Assembly: GCA_009691645.1 (NCBI GenBank) | Contig: SIAT01000070.1 | Location: 1-8,877 of the forward strand | DNA from: Pedosphaera sp. | Lineage (GTDB): Bacteria > Verrucomicrobiota > Verrucomicrobiia > Limisphaerales > SIAT01 | Length of the DNA: 8,877 nucleotides | Reading direction: 5' to 3' | Part shown: piece after piece, positions 6,364-8,877 of the stretch | Layout: each line of letters opens with the position of its first letter | Numbering within the stretch: the stretch's first letter is position 1 | Notes under the pieces: generated by a model | What the model saw: only the letters and a program-made list of their open reading frames with translations | Told to the model about the DNA's origin: nothing | Database searches by the model: none | Translations under genes and position numbers: made by a program

Positions 6364-7611
6364 ATGAACTCAACCCTTCTCCGCCACAGCGGGATCATCG
6401 TCGCGCTCCTGCTCGTTCCCTTCATCGTATTCGCGCAGGCGCCGGATGTTAAAGCGCTCAAGACCCGCGCTGAAAAGGGCGAGGCAGAGGCGCAGTATCT
6501 CCTCGGCGAAGGGCACGCGACCGGGCGCGGAGCGGCGCTGAACTTCATCGAAGCGTTTCATTGGAGCAGCAAGGCCGCGGCGCAGGGCCACGTGAAAGCG
6601 CAGTATCGTCAGGCGGCACTTTACTTCGGGGGACAGGGGGCGCAGCGCGATCTGCCGAAGGCGACGGAGCTTTTCAAGAAGGCGGCCGTTGGACTTCGTA
6701 AGCTGGCTGATGCGGGCGACGCCGACGCGCAGATGAAGCTCGGCACGCTGCATCAACTCGGTGTGGGGACCAAGCAGAATTCCACGGAGGCGGTCAAATG
6801 GTTCAAGCTCGCCGCCGAACAGAAGAACGTGGACGCGCAAACGGCTCTCGGCGGGATGTACCTGCTCGGCGTTGGCGCCGAGAAGAACGTGATGGAGGGC
6901 GTGAAGTGGACGCGCGCCGCGGCCGAGGCGGGCGACCCGCAGGCGCAGGGCAATCTCGGGAGCGCGTATCGTGACGGGTTGGGCGTGGAAAAGAACGTGG
7001 CCGAGGCGGCGAAGTGGTTCCGCAAGGTCGGCAACGCGGGCGACGTGAAGGCGCAGTTCTCCATCGCCGCGCTGTACCATACTGGCGGGGATGGGCTGGG
7101 GCGTGATTTGGCCGAGGCGGGCAAATGGTACGCGAAGGCCGCCGCGCAAGGCCACGTGAAGGCGCAGTCCGAGATTGGCGCGATGCACTTGCTCGGCGTG
7201 GGTGTGGCCAAGGATTTGAAGGAGGGACTGATCTGGACGCGCAAAGCGGCCGAGGCGGGCGACGCGCAGGCGCAGGACAATCTCGGCATCGTGTATCGCG
7301 ACGGGTTGGGCCTGGAAAAGAACGTGGCCGAGGCGGCGAAGTGGATCCAGAAATCTGCCGAGCAGGCTTTCCCGCCGGGGATGCTGAACTGCGGCATCCT
7401 CTGTTTCAGAGGTGATGGCATGAAGAAAGACGGAGCCGAGGCGTACAAGTGGCTCACGCTCGCCATTCGTCGTGGCGAACCGCGAGCCGTGGGCGCGCGT
7501 GAGGAGATCTCCAAGCTGCTCGCGCCGGACGAGATTTTCGAGGGCTTGCAACGCGCCCAAAAGTTCACCGCCAAGATCGCCGAGACGCCGAACGGCCTTC
7601 CGCCGAAATAA
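6364..7611 (+). CDS. Secreted Sel1-like (TPR-family) repeat protein
   Basis: The 415-residue protein starts with a signal peptide (hydrophobic core GIIVALLLVPFIVFA, likely cleavage after A24). It then has about nine Sel1-like repeats of ~36 residues between residues ~39 and ~370, each with the pattern G-D-x-x-A-Q-x-x-L-G-x-x-Y-x-x-G-x-G-x-x-K-(D/N)-x-x-E-A-x-K-W. The second repeat carries about seven extra residues, and the ninth is degenerate (PPGMLNCGILCFRGDG). Residues ~371-415 form a non-repeat tail ending GLPPK. Sel1 repeats fold into an alpha-solenoid that mediates protein-protein contacts; the partner is unknown and no catalytic motif is seen. A purine-rich AAAGGA precedes the ATG closely. 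The repeats 4-5 and 7-8 are unusually alike, also in DNA, indicating internal duplication of a three-repeat block. Confidence 0.93.
   Translation: MNSTLLRHSGIIVALLLVPFIVFAQAPDVKALKTRAEKGEAEAQYLLGEGHATGRGAALNFIEAFHWSSKAAAQGHVKAQYRQAALYFGGQGAQRDLPKATELFKKAAVGLRKLADAGDADAQMKLGTLHQLGVGTKQNSTEAVKWFKLAAEQKNVDAQTALGGMYLLGVGAEKNVMEGVKWTRAAAEAGDPQAQGNLGSAYRDGLGVEKNVAEAAKWFRKVGNAGDVKAQFSIAALYHTGGDGLGRDLAEAGKWYAKAAAQGHVKAQSEIGAMHLLGVGVAKDLKEGLIWTRKAAEAGDAQAQDNLGIVYRDGLGLEKNVAEAAKWIQKSAEQAFPPGMLNCGILCFRGDGMKKDGAEAYKWLTLAIRRGEPRAVGAREEISKLLAPDEIFEGLQRAQKFTAKIAETPNGLPPK
6966..7344 (+). repeat. Long internal direct repeat within the Sel1 gene
   Basis: Bases 6966-7017 and 7293-7344 are nearly identical: 52 bases with two mismatches, offset 327 bases (109 codons, about three 36-residue repeats). 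Both encode YRDGLG(V/L)EKNVAEAAKW. The preceding repeats also correspond (WTRAAAEAGDPQAQ and WTRKAAEAGDAQAQ), so a block of about three Sel1 units appears to have been duplicated. Confidence 0.85.
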
Positions 7612-7630
7612 GCCGTGACGGCCTTCCGCC
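7592..7630 (+). repeat. 13-base direct repeat across the Sel1 stop codon
   Basis: ACGGCCTTCCGCC occurs at 7592-7604, in the last codons of the Sel1 gene, and again at 7618-7630, just after its stop, offset 26 bases. The second copy contributes to a small hairpin, TTCCG (7624-7628) with CGGAA (7633-7637) around a four-base loop. No T-run follows. It may be slippage duplication or a weak 3' end structure. Confidence 0.5.
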
Positions 7631-7645
7631 CGCGGAAACAAAGGC

Positions 7646-7673
7646 TTGTCTTCAACACCCGTTCCGTTACGGT
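7646..7673 (+). promoter_or_regulatory. Candidate promoter of the EF-P gene
   Basis: TTGTCT (7646-7651) and TACGGT (7668-7673) are separated by 16 bases. The block CGGAAACAAAGGCTTG (7633-7648) resembles the one before sodC. The predicted leader is about 39 bases and contains AAGGTGA shortly before the ATG at 7719, the clearest ribosome binding site in the window. Confidence 0.5.
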
Positions 7674-7718
7674 GGCCAACCCGCTTGCCTCTCGGCATCG
7701 GGAAATCGAAGGTGATTT

Positions 7719-8279
7719 ATGGCAATGACAGCAACTGAGTTGCGCCGCGGCACAGCCGTGGTGCTGAATGGCGAGGTCTCCGTGGTGCTCGAGTGCCAGC
7801 ACCGCACGCCGGGCAACCTGCGCGCCTTCGTGCAGGTCTCACTCCGCAGCATTCGCACCGGCAAAACCTCCGACGTGCGCTTCAGCACCGCCGAGAAAAT
7901 TGAGACCGTGCCGCTGATCACCAAGAAGATGGAATTCAGCTACAAGGACGGCGACGATTACGTCTTCTCCGATCCCGAGACTTACGAGACGGTGAATGTG
8001 AATCCGAGCATCCTCGGCGACGGCAAGGATTACCTCATCGAGAACGGCCAAGTGACCGTGACCTCCGTCGAGGAGAAGGTGGTGATGGTCGAAGTGCCCT
8101 CGAGCGTGGTGCTCACCGTGGCCGATGCGCCCGAAGGCATCCGCGGCGACTCGGCCAACAACATGCAGAAGATGATCACGCTCGAGACCGGCATCTCCAT
8201 TCAAGCCCCTCTCTTCATCAAGACCGGCGAGAAAATCAAGGTGGATACCCGCACCGGCAAGTACATGGAACGCGCGTAA
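7719..8279 (+). CDS. efp: Translation elongation factor P
   Basis: The 186-residue protein has the full three-domain EF-P length and relieves ribosomes stalled on consecutive prolines by binding between the P and E sites. Domain I (residues ~1-64) starts MAMTATELRRGTAVVLNGE; domains II and III follow, ending in IKVDTRTGKYMERA, the family's usual C-terminus. Conserved PEGIRGDSA and PLFIKTGEKIKVDTRTG are clear. A gap-free alignment to remembered E. coli EF-P places N33 (HRTPGNLRAF) at the position of K34 (KPGKGQAF), the residue normally beta-lysylated, or an arginine that is rhamnosylated in other lineages. The tip therefore has Asn-Leu-Arg and cannot take either known modification at that position; R35 is nearby. 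No modification-enzyme gene (epmA, epmB, earP) is seen here. The start at 7719 follows AAGGTGA; an ATG at 7725 is a possible alternative. The gene ends 30 bases before a strong terminator. Confidence 0.96.
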   Translation: MAMTATELRRGTAVVLNGEVSVVLECQHRTPGNLRAFVQVSLRSIRTGKTSDVRFSTAEKIETVPLITKKMEFSYKDGDDYVFSDPETYETVNVNPSILGDGKDYLIENGQVTVTSVEEKVVMVEVPSSVVLTVADAPEGIRGDSANNMQKMITLETGISIQAPLFIKTGEKIKVDTRTGKYMERA

Positions 8280-8308
8280 CGCTCGCGCCCTTCAAATCTT
8301 TAAACAGC

Positions 8309-8335
8309 AAAGCCCGCCATCACTGGCGGGCTTTT
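8309..8335 (+). terminator. Intrinsic terminator, probably bidirectional, between efp and the sugar kinase
   Basis: AAAGCCCGCCA (8309-8319) pairs perfectly with TGGCGGGCTTT (8324-8334) around a TCAC loop, giving an 11-base-pair GC-rich stem with a T4 run ending at 8335. The A's on the left arm supply a short T-run for the minus strand, so it can also serve the convergent kinase gene, which ends at 8365. Confidence 0.9.
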
Positions 8336-8364
8336 GTCGTTCAGTTCATCTCCAGAACGCGCGG

Positions 8365-8877
8365 TCAGTACTCGGGCACCAACGAAGGGCGCGGCCTGTA
8401 TTTCTTGGCGAGGGCCAGCACGGTGTTGAGCGGTTTCATCCCTGCCGTGCATGTTGGATCGGCGAGCGACGCGGCGGCGGCACAAACGCCCGTGAGCAGG
8501 CACTTCTGCAATTCCCATCCCTCGTGCAGGCCGTAGAGCGTGCCTGCGCAAAAGGCGTCTCCCGCGCCCGCTGTGCCCGCGATGTATTTCGGCGGCAGGT
8601 TGAGGGACGACTGCCACGTGTCCTCGCCGTCGCGCGTGCGGGCGAAAGCGCCCTCGGGAAAATGAATCACCACCACTTCGCGTACGCCCAGTTGGAGCAA
8701 CGCGCCGGCGGCGTGGCGCAGTGCTGTGGTGTCCAACTCGCCGCTAGGCAGGCGTATCTTGAAGCCCGCGGTCTTGCCCGCCTCGATCTCGTTTAGGATG
8801 CAGTAGTCCACGTGCTTGAGCGCAGGGCTGACGATGCGGCTGAAGCGGTCGCTGTCCTCGCTCACCACGTCCACGCT
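8365..8877 (-). CDS. PfkB-family carbohydrate kinase, C-terminal part (cut by right window edge)
   Basis: The minus-strand frame is open from the right edge and stops at TGA (8365-8367), giving the last 170 residues of what is normally a ~300-residue ribokinase-like enzyme. The anionic hole and catalytic base motif of PfkB kinases is present as GTAGAGDAFCAGTLYG, with the Asp of GAGD the expected base. Upstream is the typical linker CILNEIEAGKTAG, and the end has the usual helical tail (CAAAASLADPTC). The family phosphorylates sugars or nucleosides with ATP in the cytoplasm; the substrate cannot be told because the N-terminal substrate-binding half is outside the window. The codon at 8872-8874 is GTG (Val), not a true start, since the preceding frame continues as Ser. 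The gene is convergent with efp and shares the intergenic terminator. Confidence 0.92.
   Translation of the reverse strand, partial: SVDVVSEDSDRFSRIVSPALKHVDYCILNEIEAGKTAGFKIRLPSGELDTTALRHAAGALLQLGVREVVVIHFPEGAFARTRDGEDTWQSSLNLPPKYIAGTAGAGDAFCAGTLYGLHEGWELQKCLLTGVCAAAASLADPTCTAGMKPLNTVLALAKKYRPRPSLVPEY

Noticed and set aside
6370..7698. Long minus-strand open frame (442 codons) opposite the Sel1 gene
   Set aside because: It mirrors a GC-rich repeat gene, its translation is Arg/Leu-rich without known motifs, and the plus-strand Sel1 pattern with signal peptide is clear.
1..8877. CRISPR arrays, insertion sequences, attachment sites, tRNA or rRNA genes
   Set aside because: No regularly spaced short repeats, transposase motifs, terminal inverted repeats or tRNA-like cloverleafs were seen on reading both strands.

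Overview
This GC-rich window (I estimate low-to-mid 60% G+C) most likely comes from a member of the Verrucomicrobiota. The main reason is the number of 'PVC-type' secreted dehydrogenase-like proteins (N-terminal beta-propeller of the Pirellula/Verrucomicrobium type, HEAT-like repeats, C-terminal c-type heme domain), which are known mainly from Planctomycetes and Verrucomicrobia. The lineage call is inference from protein style, not from a marker gene.

Layout. (1) Positions 1-~150 hold the middle of a PVC-type propeller gene that enters from the left and loses its family resemblance abruptly; the open frame runs on without homology and stops inside the ATGA that starts the next gene, so it looks like a 3'-truncated remnant. 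(2) 232-2121 is a secreted PVC-type propeller plus HEAT protein with no CxxCH heme motif. (3) 2217-2792 is a secreted Cu/Zn superoxide dismutase (sodC), followed after 20 bases by (4) 2813-5722, a full-length PVC-type protein with a C-terminal CAACH heme site; 3 and 4 are probably one transcript. (5) 5802-6293 is a stand-alone NusG/RfaH-family regulator. (6) 6364-7611 is a secreted Sel1-repeat protein. (7) 7719-8279 is elongation factor P, ending at a strong hairpin terminator (8309-8335). (8) 8365-8877 on the minus strand is the C-terminal part of a PfkB-family sugar kinase that runs off the right edge and converges on EF-P.

How it fits together: the left two thirds encode exported proteins for oxidation of an unknown substrate and for superoxide removal; the right third is housekeeping or regulatory (NusG paralogue, EF-P, sugar kinase) with a secreted scaffold protein between. 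Four intergenic gaps carry a similar promoter-like pair, TTGnnn-(16-18)-TAnnnT, and two of these (before sodC and before EF-P) also share a longer upstream block.

I did not find a convincing new multi-gene system, CRISPR array, transposon or tRNA/rRNA. The most useful leads are the heme-less PVC paralogue and adjacent gene remnant, a SodC lacking one of its two conserved disulfide cysteines, an EF-P with asparagine where the modified lysine/arginine normally sits, and the shared promoter signature. No gap between genes exceeds about 110 bases.
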